A DNA stretch of 64,000 bases from Gnetum montanum (GCA_015680685.1 MNCI01008852.1:1265183-1329182); one strand, 5' to 3'. Shown: positions 10,106-21,780, numbered from the stretch's first letter. Made by a program: numbers and translations. The notes: generated by a model from the letters alone, not told the origin.

Positions 10106-11460
10106 AAGAATCTTTCTCTTAGAATATTTTAGGATGGGATGAGGGCAAATTAGACTTGAGCTTCCAAGGCATTTCTAGAGAACCATGATAGCTCTATAAG
10201 ACCTTTATCATGGCAACTACTTTGTTATGAAACTACCACTCCATTTGGTCCATGATCATAATGGGACATTCCAGATACAAGACATTATCTTAAAATTTTA
10301 TCTTCATCAAATTGATAACATGTGTCATTAGGAATGTACTTCTAAAGCATGAAGATGTAAAACACATCATGCATGCTTGAAAGCTATGGAGAAAAATTAA
10401 CACAATATGTTACCTCTCCAAGTTGTTGAAGAACATAAAATGGTCCAATGTAACATGGCACAAGCTCACCCTTCCTATCAAAATGCATCAAGCCCTTCAG
10501 TAAAGAGATAGGAATGAACACCTTGCCATTGGCTACAAACTCGAGAGGCCTTCTATAATTTGCATAGCTTGTGTAATGATCTTGAGCTACTTTAATCCTC
10601 TATCAAATCCTCTTTATCTACTATATTATGCATATGACAATGTACAAATTGATATCCTTCTTATCCTCGATTGTGTTACAATACAAGGGAGTTCTACAAG
10701 CCCTATAATATAAAAAGTTATATGATGCTTCCTCCAGACTCGCCTGATAGTTGTTGTTATAGATAGACTCTACTAATGATAGTAGAATATTCCAATTGTT
10801 CAAAAAATGTAAATCACATGATCGAAGCATGTTTTATAGTATCTAGTTGACTCTCTTAGCCTACTCATTTGTCTATGGATAATTGGTTGAACTCAAATTT
10901 AGCTTAGTACCTAGGTTATTCATGAATGCATGATAGAATTGAGAAGTGAATTTAGCATCTTGATACAAGAAAATTTTGGTAGGAATATAATGCAATTGAA
11001 TAATTTCTAAGATTAAACAACTATGATACACCCTTTACATTGGTCAAAGTCTTCATAGCTAGAAAATGAGTAAACTTGATCAACAAGTTAACAATACTAA
11101 GGATAGCATTATTTCCATCCTTAGTGTGAGGAAAGCTGGTAATGAAGTTCATAGTGATTAACTTTCACTTTCACAATGGAATAGTATAGGGATACAAGTA
11201 GCCATCAAGTCATTGATGTTTAAGTTAAATCTATTGGCAAATTAAACATTTAGCAATAAAATTTTCAAATTACTTCCTCATGCCTAACCACTAGTATAAT
11301 CTCTTTAGCATATGATACATCTTTTCATTACTCAAATGCATTTGAAGCCTACTAAGGTATGCTTCCTTTAACAAATACTACCATAAGTGGTTAGGTAAAC
11401 ACACTTGATCTTTATGATGAAAAAACCCATGTTCATGATTGATACCAAGGAATCACCGAC
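10106..11460 (-). pseudogene. Del/Tekay-like integrase (decayed)
   Basis: Minus-strand remnant of a Ty3/gypsy integrase of the Del/Tekay chromovirus type. From high to low coordinates there is an N-terminal zinc-binding region (KMYHMLKRLY, then CLICQ, about 11330-11240), core segments resembling ITMNFITSFP (about 11150), a continuous segment 10830-10621 whose YNNNYQASLEEASYNFLYYRACRTPLYC matches the usual [28 protein letters not shown] region, and a C-terminal GELVPCYIGPF motif (about 10490-10440) typical of the lineage. Many stops interrupt it. A chromodomain is expected downstream but I cannot make it out. Confidence 0.75.
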
Positions 11461-11529
11461 TTGCCTAAGCTACTCATACTAAGAATCATGGTATTGCTCT
11501 AAACATATCTCACTTAACATATTAGATTG

Positions 11530-12173
11530 GATTATCAAACTGTTGATCTAACCTATTATTGACTTTATGGAAGTTGATGGTCAAATTAGTTCTGATACTC
11601 TTATTATTAGTGGTTTTCTTGAAAGACATTTTCAACATGTATTATCTTAGAGGATTTTAATCATGTTGGTTCTCTCTAATTGTAATCATTTACCTTACAT
11701 TGTTCATGGTAGTCACAACTCTCTTCTTGGCCAATGATAAAGCTTTAAGTTTTGATGGAATTTCCATTGAATTTTTTAAAAATCATTAGAATGTTATTGA
11801 TATAGACCTTTATTATATTTTTATTGAAGCCATTGGACAACATTCTCTTGGTTAAGATGTAAATAGAGGAGTCATTAGACTTATTCCTAAGGATGGGAAT
11901 GTTTCTTACATTGGTAATTGACATCCTATTACTCTTCTAATTTATATTTATAAAATTTTGGTTAAATATCTTACTAGAAGAGTGAAACCAATTATTCCTT
12001 AGTTAATTAATCTAGTACAAAGTAGCTTTATCAAAGGTAGATATATTTTGGATAGTGTTATGGTAGCTTGAAAGGGTATGCAGTGGGTTGAGGATTTTAA
12101 TCAGGATATTTTTTTCAAGGTTGATTATGCTAAAGCATATGATAGAATTGAATTGTATTTTATTATTGCTTGT
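11530..12173 (+). pseudogene. L1-type LINE reverse transcriptase fragment
   Basis: The plus strand encodes fragments of the RT of a plant L1-clade non-LTR retrotransposon: a segment like KALSFDGISIEFFK (family: GPDGF..EFY), RGVIRLIPKDG (GxIxLIPK), HPITLLIYIYKILVKYL (RPISL.N..YKI.AK.L), SSFIKGRYILDSV (Q.AF..GR.I.D) and FKVDYAKAYDRIE (KxDFEKAYDRV). Several in-frame stops are present. The fragment stops at the LTR that begins at 12174, so the YxDD motif is missing. Confidence 0.8.
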
Positions 12174-13005
12174 TGATGAATCATTTGAATGGCTGTGTCA
12201 ACGAGCATGCATGGTTTGATGATTCAATGCTGTATCATGTCATGCCTATATAAATGTGTGTACCTAGTGGATTTATGGCATGTTATGTCAATGTAGCTAA
12301 GCTCTTGTTATTTTCTTCCATTAGAGTTAGAATATTTTTTGAGTGGCCATAGTAGGACTTCAAGGAATTGTACAGATTCTTATTCAAACATCATTGTACC
12401 TAGATACCTTGATGTGATGGCAATAAATACGAGATTCTTGGAACCCCTTACAATACTTAGAATATATTAATGTTTATTTTCATGCACTTTATTATTCATG
12501 CAATTTACATTCATGTCCTTAGTTAATCAATGCACTTAATAAAAAACACATAAGTATAACCACTTCAAACATATCATTTAATGCTTGGTAATCCTAGCAG
12601 TGGCTATTTGGTACGCCCAACAATAGACACTTGGTGACCTAGTAGTGTTGGAGTGAATTCAAGATGCATACGAGAAGTCAGTCTGGATGCTTATGTTAGG
12701 CTAGTTAGCTAAGGATCATTAGATAGTTAAGTAGTTAGATGTTCAATTAATTATCTTTATTTTCACACTTAGATAAAATAAATAAAAATATAAAATATAA
12801 ACAAATATCATGTTCCTTGGTTTACACTTAACCATAAAAATGAGCTTACACAAGTGAGAGCCAAGAAGACAATGATCTTATCCTCCCATGTCACTATCTT
12901 TGTCTATTAGTACACTTAGGGGCTAAGTCCACAAAATTTGACTAAATTGCTAGTGAATGCTTGTGATTCATATGATTGAGTAGAGGGACTAGTTGCTGCT
13001 CATCA
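12174..13005 (+). repeat. Single degenerate LTR of the A-D superfamily
   Basis: An 832-bp segment from TGATGAATC to GCTCATCA. It shares the R-U5 layout with the other LTRs: the 'aataaa' region near 12425, a TTGGTAATCC motif at about 12584, and the long AT stretch. There is no PBS directly behind it, and the flanks (CTTGT, TTATG) do not match, so it is not a clean solo LTR. It directly abuts a minus-strand gag scrap, which suggests rearrangement. Confidence 0.55.
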
Positions 13006-13425
13006 TTATGCCTTGGAGGTGGCATCCCCCACAACTATGGGTGTTGCCACTGCTAGTACTGCTCTTGAGGTTGAGGTGGTGCTCCACTCAGATAGTAGAA
13101 TTGTTGGTGAAATTGCTATTGATAGTTGCCTTGCAAATAAGGTAACCTCCTAAGTGCTTGTAGTTTTGTCAATTTAGGATTCAAAGCATACACCCCAGAC
13201 TCTTGTAGGTGTGATAATACTATACAACATCCCTTAGGATGTTCGTATTGGCAAACATGACATCCGTCATCATTAGTTTTTAAATCTGCAATCTCCTCTA
13301 CTGCTATAGCTTTACTCTTATTTTTGTGATATCTCTGTTTTCTTCTTCCTTTATTCAATATCACTACCTCCTTGATCTCTGCATTTCTCTTCAATCTTCA
13401 AAGCGGTTTGGAACTTCTCATTCAA
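13006..13425 (-). pseudogene. D-like gag C-terminal scrap
   Basis: Minus-strand homology to the end of gag: the region before the knuckle, the knuckle CHVCQYEHPKGCC (C-X2-C-X3-H-X4-C, around 13268-13230), then LSHLQESGVYALNPKL and the Gln/Pro-rich linker. The frame 13394-13116 is open. It ends abruptly near 13425, where plus-strand integrase sequence begins. Confidence 0.75.
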
Positions 13426-13426
13426 T

Positions 13427-13691
13427 AAAACTTCCTATTGGGTATTCTCCCTATGAGTTAGTATATGGGAAACTTCCAACTCTTCCCATCCAAATCGAGC
13501 TCTATATACTTTCAATGGCCTATGACCTTGACCTAGTTCTAATTTTAGCCCAAAGAGAAAGATTGATGAACCTCAACATGCTAAATGAAAATCAATTAGT
13601 GGCCCTAGCATTGAATGAAGTGCATAAGGTACACAACAAGCAATCCAATGACCTTATGTTGGGACATTTATACCATTTCATGGAGCAGTGA
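13427..13691 (+). pseudogene. D-like integrase C-terminal scrap
   Basis: The plus strand encodes LPIGYSPYELVYGKLPTLPIQ and an AQRERLMNLNMLNENQLVALALNE-type segment. The same region lies downstream of the integrase core in D (about 38970-38780, minus). It is open for about 90 codons. It is joined head-to-head to the preceding gag scrap, so the two pieces cannot have come from a simple deletion of one element. Confidence 0.75.
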
Positions 13692-14910
13692 TGGTCATTG
13701 CTAAGGAGTATTCAAGTCATAATTTTATTCTAAAGATTAAAGAGCTGAAGGAGGGTTAATTGGATAGCACAATAATTATTGAACATACTTCATATAGCTT
13801 ACAATGTGAAAGTGCAAGGTCAAGATTACTGTCTGGCACGGAGAAGCTTACATTGCTCTTGTTGGAGACTTATGGTCTTAATTGGTTTATTGAGCTTTTA
13901 TGTGTTTTGGGAGGTCTACATCACAAGAATCATATCATTGAGAAATCACTTGAAAGTTTGACATTAAGAACTTTGAAAGCAGTATTGATTGGGAACCCAT
14001 GTCCATAAAATTGGTTACTATTGTGGTGGACAGATAATTGAATGGCAAGGATTAAGTGGAACTTAACTATAGGAACTATAATTCTTAGTGGAATTGTATC
14101 CACTATTAGTAGAAACAGAGAACTATCCTTGTGAAACTATTTCAAAATTTGATTGGATTTTGAAGGTATTTTGGATAAGAGATTACGTAGCTTTGATTTG
14201 ACGATGGATTTTGTAAAGGACCTTATGCTCCATTACTTAATGTATAATCTGAGCGTACAAACCTTAAAGTGCTACCCATGTTGAAAACCCTAGGATCAAT
14301 AAAGACACTACAAGTTGGCTTACCGTAGTAGCCTCACACAATACCCTTCCTATTTATTTAAGATTCTAAGTTGCTTTCATTATAGTAAAATATTAGATAG
14401 AATCAAATTTTTTGTAGGAAGTAACTGCCACTACCTCAACCAAAAGCAAGAGCAGTATAAGAAGGTCTTCCCCAAGATATCCTTGGTTAGTATTCAACTG
14501 GGAGTGATGTTTAAGAGTTAGATATGCTAATTCATAAATTGTTGATGAATCTAAATGAAAATCCAATTTATATAATGTTGAATCCCACTATTAGTCCTAC
14601 ATAGAAGGATTTGCCCATTTTAATATATGACAATGAGTTACACATTATTGTTGGAGTTCCTTCTCAAATTTTTGTCAAACTAAACTATACAAATGAGACA
14701 GTCGAGGCTGAGAGAATATCTGTTGATCACGTTTCCCATTTGAAACCTTTTGATGAGGCTCAGCGTCAACCCAATTGGCTGCTCACCGAACATGAATGCA
14801 TAGTGCAATTAAGATGTTACATGCACGTATTCGAGTATTATATAGTTTCATGGTGGCCATCCAAAAAGGAGAGATCCCATACGAGAATTCGCTACTAAGA
14901 TAAGCTTTAG
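13692..14910 (+). other. Unassigned DNA with an open segment at 14611-14898
   Basis: I recognise no family here. Small plus-strand ORFs occur at 13760-14008, 14315-14521 and 14611-14898. The last, 95 codons, has moderate complexity (GVPSQIFVKLNYTNETVEAE, then VDHVSHLKPFDEA) and does not look like a shadow of a known gene, but I cannot place it. It could be a decayed retroelement part between the integrase scrap and the host island, or a host exon. Confidence 0.25.
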
Positions 14911-15079
14911 GTCTTCTTAGGCGCTTGCTTGCAATAGAATTCTCAAAATCTCAAAATGAATTTCTGATGATGTATAATGATACAATGTTGATGATAAATC
15001 TTGCAAGGATCACAAGCTGTTCGAGCACCATGAATGATCTCATTCACAAGTTCAATACGGTGTTTGATAGACAAACCAG

Positions 15080-15463
15080 AGCAGGCCGACCGTACAGAAT
15101 CGCGAGATACGAGAGTAGATCCTGGAGCCCACGCAGGGACAAGGCGTGAGTGGAGACGTGAACAAGATGTTGGGGCTGCCAAGAAACTGAAGAAGCAGAG
15201 AAAACTCCACCATAATTCAGGCCGATGAAATCAAAGGATCTGCACAGCTTCGCGGATAGTTGCTCATGAAACTGGGGCAACTGCATTGTCGAATATTTTG
15301 GGCCCATGTTTCTAGGATAAACGCTGTAGGCGATGGGATCCAGAATCCATCTCACGCTGACGCTAAACATTTTGTCGCCCGCGGCGCGATTTTCAGCGAC
15401 GGATTCATGGCGGGACTCGAACCAGGGCGCTCGCACTGCAACTCCGATTATTCCTCCCTGCAT
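15080..15463 (-). pseudogene. GH1 beta-glucosidase exon fragment
   Basis: Family GH1 enzymes hydrolyse beta-glucosides such as defence or lignin precursors. The minus strand is open for 139 codons. After a good splice acceptor (TGCAG, near 15458) it encodes GGIIGVAVRAPWFES (family: GxIGIxxxxxWxEP), RWILDPIAYSVYPRNM (GWxxDPxxYGDYPxxM), LPQFHEQLS and SFDFIGLNYG (FDFxGLNYY). These are in the right order for the middle of the enzyme. From about 15190 downward the match weakens (GLQDLLSYLAILYGRP resembles GLxxLLxYxxxxYxNP) and the nucleophile motif TENG is absent. Base composition is clearly more GC-rich than the surrounding repeats. The N-terminal exon relic lies at 17780-17877. It is probably a pseudogene. 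Confidence 0.75.
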
Positions 15464-15469
15464 TTTCTG

Positions 15470-16280
15470 ATGTGGCCAGCTCTGGTAAAACCGAGGTAGG
15501 GCTCTGGTGTCGGACCCGAAAAGAAGTTTTATCTATGCATCAAAAGAATCCGATCCGTGTAAGCGAGGAATCGAGAATTCGTGATTCTAAACGTGTTTGG
15601 GTATGTGTGCCTAAAGAAAAGTGGGGACGGGGTTCGTAGCCGGGGTAGCCGGGATGTGATAGAGAAAATTTAAATATATTAGTTTTTTTAAAAATTAAAT
15701 CTCATATATCATAAAAATACATTGTAAAATATAAAACAATGTAAATCCAAAATATTGTTACTGCTTAAAAATTGCACAGAAGATTGCAATATCACCATTA
15801 AATTGAAGCAAGAAAATTTGCAAAGGTATGGAGGGCATTGAATCCATTTCCTTAGGAGCCATGATCTGGCCAAACATATAATTTGTGCAACAACCAAAAT
15901 GACAGCAATAAAATGAAACCCCTTTGTTACTCAATTCAATATTTTCAAAAATAAAATTAAGCCTCAAGCCTTAACCAAATTTATAACAAATCAGGTCTAC
16001 TAATACTTTTGTTCAACAACTACTTGTGAGTAGCACCCTAGGGATTACCTGTGAGTAGTGCCATAGGGCCACATTGAAGATGACCACATTAAAAGAAGAC
16101 ACAACTTAACTAAACTAGGCACAGCTAGGAACTCACCTCACCTACAATGATCGAAAACCTTTCGGACGCTGAAAAATCAGAGCTACTCATGATAAAGGGG
16201 AAAGTAAAAATAGAGCACCATGAGGTTGCATATGGCCATTGGCCATGTGCTGGTGGGCTTCGTTGCTTTATAAGCAAACA
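15470..16280. other. Unassigned stretch, possibly GH1 intron or flank
   Basis: AT-rich from about 15660. Only short ORFs are present (15709-15967 minus, 16147-16335 plus) and none matches a family I know. It lies between two fragments of the GH1 relic, so intronic origin is the simplest reading. Confidence 0.3.
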
Positions 16281-16282
16281 CA

Positions 16283-16440
16283 TTTTTAAAATAGTTGAAC
16301 AAGCATCCATCCGTCATCATGTTCATGACTCATGACCCATCCGTCATCATGTTCATGACTCATGACCCTAAAGCAACAGATTTTTAAAATCGTTGAACAA
16401 GCATCCATCCGTCATCATGTTCATGACTCATGACCCATGA
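16283..16440. repeat. Tandem repeats, 31-bp and about 97-bp units
   Basis: The unit CCGTCATCATGTTCATGACT plus CATGACC occurs three times (about 16308-16337, 16338-16368 and 16405-16434). A longer unit that begins TTTTTAAAATxGTTGAACAA occurs at 16284 and 16381. Local duplication by slippage explains both. Confidence 0.85.
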
Positions 16441-17299
16441 CGATGACCCTGTTTTGTTTTTCCTTTTTTCAGCCGAGATATGGGAAAAAGAGCAAAAATC
16501 AGCAATGAACAATAAACACGCGTGAATGTGTGAGTCATGGCGGAACCTTTGACACTCCCAAAGGCAGGCGAATCCATGCAAATGCAATGTTTTGCTCGCA
16601 TGACCCAGACTTGCCCCTTTGGCCTTCGGTTACCATAATGTTTGTTTATTTATTCGTACTCCCGTGTTTTCTGTGGTCCGTCTCATGCCCATGCCATGAA
16701 TCTTGATTGCTTGCTTGCCACTTAACAATGAAATGAAATTTTTGGTTTGATACGTAAGATTTTAATGCAAAATGCAGACATCACTAAAAAGACAAGGACA
16801 ATATGAGGCAAGGCGACCATTTCAATGTATAAGTACATATCCAGAAAAAATTTCTTTGGAAATTATGAAATACGTACCCATTGCGAATTTAATGCACTTT
16901 TGTACGACTCCAAAACCGTACGTGAACAGTTCGTGAAAATTTGTGGGAATCGCAAATCTCCGGCACATAGAGTTTTATTGAAATTAAAGGTGCATCAATT
17001 ACAACAACTTGAATAAGTCATAGAACTTGAATAAGTCATAGGGTTAAAGGAAGGGGAAAATTGAGAGCATTGTGAATGAGATTTGGAAACGCCTTAGAAA
17101 TAAATGAGTATTAGAAATAAACGAGTATCAAAGGAGGAAACCCAAGTTGGGGCACAACCAAATGTTCGCACATAGTGGCTTGTTACAAAATAGAATGACA
17201 TAGAATTAGATGAGGCAAAGAGCTCTTAGTTAAGGATAGAGAGAGTTTCAATGGTGACTCCACATAATAAAAAGGGAAAGCTTCTTTGCAGAGATTACT
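16441..17299. other. Unassigned stretch
   Basis: I see no gene. A short direct repeat AACTTGAATAAGTCATAG occurs twice near 17008 and 17027. The plus ORF 16825-17016 has no recognisable features. Confidence 0.3.
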
Positions 17300-17779
17300 G
17301 ATGCTAAGTGTAACTGGTACACACAGGTCTTTCCATAGCTGATTGAACTTGGATGCTTGAGATGTGAGTTGAAAATGGGTGAAGCGAAAGATCTGCAACT
17401 TCTTCATTTGGTAAGCAAACATTTATTAGAATAATCGGTCTTTTGAAATAGAACATTGCATCTTCGCTTCCAAATATAATATAAAATAGTAGGCCTAATA
17501 ACTTCGACAGAAATATGGCATCCTCTTGAGATAGCTTGTATGATGGAAAAGCTTTAGAAGCCCACTGCCACACATGTTGAGCAAAGGGACATTGCTAAAA
17601 TACATGAACAAAGTCATCTTGTCCACCACATAGAAGGCAATTGGGATTGGGAATCCCAGATATTCTAAACGTTTTCCAATAGGTAGACCATGGTGGAAGA
17701 GAAACCAGAGGAAGTGCTTAATTTTGGGGAGGGTCGGAAGTTCCAAATATGTTGGAGGAGAGGGGTCGAAAATATTTCT
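17300..17779 (-). pseudogene. LINE ORF2 3' fragment with zf-RVT domain
   Basis: The minus strand encodes LPKIKHFLWFLFHHGLP, then CLLCGGQDDFVHVF (stop) QCPFAQHVWQWA. This is the zf-RVT zinc-binding signature (CxxC...H...C...W) found after the RT domain in plant L1 ORF2 proteins. A frameshift and one stop are present. It sits directly against the GH1 coding segment at about 17780 and so looks like a 5'-truncated LINE inserted in the gene. I do not see a clear poly-A tail on the left side. Confidence 0.8.
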
Positions 17780-17877
17780 AACTCTTGTTTGTTCAGGGCT
17801 CTCGAATCTGATCCAGTGCTTCACTTTGTTGCCAAATTTCGCAAAGCATAGTTTTGCATATTCTCTGAAGTCTTCTC
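17780..17877 (-). pseudogene. GH1 beta-glucosidase exon fragment, acid/base region
   Basis: The minus strand encodes EDFREYAKLCFAKFGNKVKHW, which is the strongly conserved GH1 segment (DFxxYAxxCFxxFGDRVKHW) just before the acid/base motif. The family reads TxNEP next. Here the residues are RFESP, so the catalytic Glu position holds Ser. A possible acceptor (TTTCGTAG) precedes it. The reading continues only a few codons before LINE sequence. With 15080-15463 it forms one broken minus-strand gene. Confidence 0.75.
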
Positions 17878-17879
17878 TA

Positions 17880-18210
17880 CGAAATTAAAAATTTGGAATT
17901 CTTGTTTCGTATCAGTTCCATGTTTCAGAGCTTCGGCTTCGGCAACAATGCTTCGCTTTACTCCACCAGCGTAGGCAGCCATGGCTACTGGAAGCGCGGC
18001 TGCGAGACTCCGGCGGCAAAGGATCCGAGAGCGTTTACAGTTGCTGGAGAAAAAGGGACAACAGATGTGGGGAATGACAGTGCTACCTGGCAGCGTGCGA
18101 CTAAGGAGGCATGGTGCGTGGCATGATCTCCACGGGGCCTGCATGCTCGTTTGCTGCCTGTGCAGATGCTCCCATTTTCGCCAGCTTTTATTCCAAACGT
18201 GAGATGTAGC
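17880..18210. other. GC-rich unassigned segment, possible host exon or promoter
   Basis: This is the most GC-rich stretch of the host island. ORFs are open on both strands (17821-18144 minus, 17893-18126 and 17981-18202 plus). I recognise no family. It could be the 5' end of the GH1 relic or part of a neighbouring gene. Confidence 0.3.
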
Positions 18211-18422
18211 AGCTGCTGCTTATTTCGCTTCTATCTACGTTGCCTATAATTATGCATGCACATCCTCTTTCACACAATTGCAGGATTCTGCAGTGAAATC
18301 AAAACCCAAAGCTTTTTGCAATTTGAATGAGATTCACAGAACACCCACAACAGAAGTAACCGTTAGCCTTACTTCTGTCCAAACATTTTTGGCGTCCGGT
18401 TGGAAAAACTATAGAGAACGTA

Positions 18423-18535
18423 ATATAGAACGACTAATTTTATGATTTCACATTGTAACAACACAAATACTAAGGCAGAATATGGAATGACTTATTTTAT
18501 GATTTCACATTGTAATAGACACAAATACTAAGGCA
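18423..18535. repeat. Tandem duplication, about 56-bp unit
   Basis: Two adjacent copies share ATTTTATGATTTCACATTGT and ACACAAATACTAAGGCA (18423-18476 and 18480-18535) with a few differences. Confidence 0.85.
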
Positions 18536-18549
18536 TCGGGTTATAAGAA

Positions 18550-19880
18550 AAAAGGGTGGTTGTGACTACGGACATTTGGCAAATATAATTTTATTTTCTA
18601 TAAGAGTTGAAACTTTCCATAGACGTTATAACTTCCTATGGTAGCTATAACTATATCCTCTTGATATTTGTAATCTGTCATGATTTTGTAATTACTAAGA
18701 AAATACTTAGCAACTATGGCTTGATTTTCTCATAACTTCCATAGAAGTTATAGCTTCTTATGGAGGTTATGAGTTAATATCCTAGATATTTGTAATACCC
18801 CTTAACTTCTCATGATGATTGTAACTACTTTGAAGTCACTATAAAAAGGTTTCAAGCATAGAAAAAAAGGGGGAATTTTGGGTGAAAGATATTTAGAAGA
18901 ATATTGAAGATTGTAAAAGCATGGGTTGTTAAAGACATCAATTTGACTACTTTGTTTTAATCTTTTGAGTTCTTTTCTTCCCATTTTGTTTTGGTTGCTT
19001 AGCTAATGGTCTAGATAGTATGTGTCTGGCATTTAATTTTGGGATTTTCTAAATTATTCTTATAATTTTGTTTTTGCATAATGTTAGACTTCTATTAGGT
19101 TTGCCATATAAGAGCTTATGTTGTCTTAGAAAAGCATCTCGAGCAATTTAATAGTAATGTCTTATTGAAATTGCCTATTTGAGTCTAGACGATCTACAAA
19201 ATCTTTGATACTTTGACTTGCTTGAAATAACTTTATTTTTTTTAAAGTTTATTGCCTTGAAATTTCAATCTTGAAATTGTCAAATTTTTTGCTAGTTCTA
19301 GTGTTTGCAATTCTTGACAACTGTTAACTAGCCAAACAAAAGCTTGTGCTTTTGTTTACAAAGCGTTTTGGTAGTGTAATAAGATTGTCTTTTACGAAAT
19401 TGCTTGTTGAGCTTAGAGATTTTGGACAATTTTTTATACATGGATTAAATTAGAATAGCATTATTGCAAAGTGTTTCATCATGTTCAATTGATCTAAATA
19501 TGCTTTCTTTTCTTTTCTTTTTCTAAATCCTTTGAATCTCACTCTATTTCTAGTTTTCTTGTGGAATTTTCTCTCGGAAAAATTAGGAGTAGATTAGCAG
19601 AATTGTGCTCAATCATTTTTGTGAAATTTTATGCATTTCAAGTATTGTACTATAGGGACTATATAGACTAAGTGACCTAACAAAATAGGAATCTTTAATA
19701 ACTCATAGTATTTGACAAAGCTAGTTGAATTTCTTTTATGATAGCTAGTTACAATTTTATACATAAACCTAACCATTTGAACATTTACAATAGTAAACAC
19801 ATATTATTTAGTTCATTTCATAACCACTGAGTTTATTTAGAGGTATCTAGGCCTTGGTGTTGCCAAAAGACCACTAAGCA
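18550..19880 (+). other. Probable LTR and leader of element E
   Basis: AT-rich, gene-free DNA directly upstream of the E gag. It has repeated CTTCCATAGAAGTTATA / CTTCCTATGG motifs (18610-18770) followed by a TATA box (CTATAAAAAGG, 18840), which is a U3-like layout. I found neither a matching second LTR nor a clear PBS, so this is inferred from position. Confidence 0.35.
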
Positions 19881-20099
19881 CCTAAACCCTGTTTTAAGTA
19901 ACACCTTCATTTCTTATGACCCCAAAGTCACAAGACTTGAGGCCCAATGTTGGTGGTCCCAAATAGTCATCAATAGTTTTTTTGGTGCTAGAAGAAGGAT
20001 AGAACATTTTTTACCTAAGTACATTACATTCAAATAGTTTGATAGTCCTAGCACACCAATAGCTTATTTTCGTGCTAGGAGGGCTTGAAAGAAAAGTAA

Positions 20100-20965
20100 C
20101 TATTATTTTGAGTTAATGACCAAACAGACTAATAATTTAGAAGATTTCCAAGGTTCTAAAGGATTTTTTGATTATAAAATTGATTATTCATGAGAAGAGG
20201 AACTATTAAAAATGTTTTTGAGTTTGGGACAAGTAGTGGAGTAAAAACTAGAAGGATAAAGAGATCACCTCTTCTATTTGGTTTGTTAGTCTATAAGAGA
20301 AGGACAAAGAAATATAAGAGTTCAACAATCAAAAGGAATTCTAGTAAAATGTTAGATCCAAAACCAATGAATCTTTGGTAAGGAGTCACACCATTAAGTT
20401 TCCAAAATTACAACGATATTTCTAAGGTAGTTTATGAATATTTGCATGAGCATTTTATTCCTGGAAAAGCTTACTTGGCTAAAGAATACATTCACTTGTT
20501 TGAGGTAGCTTTAGCTCATGTGAATATTCAGCACCAAGATCAAGCTTGTAAGTTTTTTGTAGTAAATTTAAAGGATATGGCTCAAATTTGGTATTCAAAC
20601 TTGCTAAGTAATAGTATCACAAGTTGGTATGATATGAAAAATCTTTTCTTCATCCAGTTTGGAAATAAATTAGATCAATAGCAACTGTACTATGGGCTAG
20701 TATAAGCTAAGGAGTTAAAGAGTCAATAAGAGATTTCAATGAATTTGAGGACTCTTTCAAAGATAATATAGACCATCAAATGAATTCTTAGAGATACTTA
20801 TCTAAAGCCTATAAATCCAAATATTTCAATCTAGTTAAGGAAAACTCCAAACCTGCTATCATTGAATGACTACTTTAGTGAAGTTATACAGTTGAAAAAA
20901 TAGTTGAACTTAAATAATGAAGAGATTATCACAACTCAAAAAAGAGAAGAGAACATGATGATCCC
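20100..20965 (+). pseudogene. Element E gag, N-terminal part
   Basis: A gypsy-type gag that differs from the A-D group. The continuous segment 20442-20681 has the capsid pattern: a helix-rich start, then LKDMAQIWYSNLLSNSITSW and FFIQFGNKLDQ (family: A..WY..L...SI.SW..L...F..QF). Upstream, 20190-20381 is rich in Lys/Arg. Stops interrupt both sides. Element B is inserted after 20965, and the same frame resumes at 47806. Confidence 0.65.
20961..20965. repeat. Target-site duplication of element B, left copy
   Basis: ATCCC here and ATCTC at 47801-47805 flank B. The two differ by one C-to-T change. E gag sequence continues on both sides. Confidence 0.75.
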
Positions 20966-21780
20966 TGATGAGTGGCAAGGTATCCCTACACTCAACTATA
21001 CGAATACGAGCGTCTCACTCGTGATCTGGTCGAACTCCAAGGACTAAGTGCTTACGTGCCCTAATGGAACACTTAAGGTTAATCAATTGTTGTCTTCCCA
21101 AACTTATTTGTATTGTCATGGTTGTATGATTAAGTAAGTTTGAGGAATGTGATTTTTATGTCTTTTATCTTTTTAACGCCTTATGCTAAGAGGGAAGGGT
21201 GAAGAGACTAAGTGACTAACTATTTGCTAACTAAGTTCTAATCGTCCAAGCACCAGTATCTGTTCCCACTTGCCGCACACACCCTGAACTAGTGCAATAC
21301 TACTGGGATTACCAAATGCTATTCGTTACTGGGTTACCAAGTGTTGCACACGTGCTTGAAGCGATCATACTGAATGCACTTAACTAGGAGAGTTAAGGAT
21401 TGAGAGAGATTTAATTAACTAAGAAAGCATTTAAACATTTAATAGTAATTAAGTCCTATTTAGCTTAGTCCATGTACTACAAGGTTTATCAGAAAGTTTG
21501 TCTTTATTGTTGTACACAAATGTGTGCTCAGGCATAGTTTGCTTGAATAAAGATCTGTTCACTTTGAGACTCCTATTGCGGGCACATGGAAATTATTCTA
21601 TGGAATGTTAAAATTGCCAAAGTTTAGCTAAGGGTCTAGATTTAGATTTTGAAACAAGGGAAAGCTGCCTCTTATTTGTAGAACTGGTGACGGGTTGTGA
21701 TATCGCATACACGATATCGCAGGGGCGGACGCGATATCGTGGACGCAATATTGCGGCTGATGTGATATCGCGGCTCATCA
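20966..21780 (-). repeat. Element B 3' LTR
   Basis: 815 bp, TGATGAGTGG to GGCTCATCA. The U3 has GATATCGC-type palindromes at 21690-21775. The split 5' LTR is 819 bp when its two pieces are added. Confidence 0.85.

Noticed and set aside
12169-13010. Clean solo-LTR insertion at 12174-13005
   Set aside because: The 5-bp flanks CTTGT and TTATG do not match and the neighbours are unrelated fragments.
17880-18210. A conserved small host gene in the GC-rich segment
   Set aside because: ORFs are open on both strands and none shows a recognisable motif, so no gene call is made beyond an unassigned segment.
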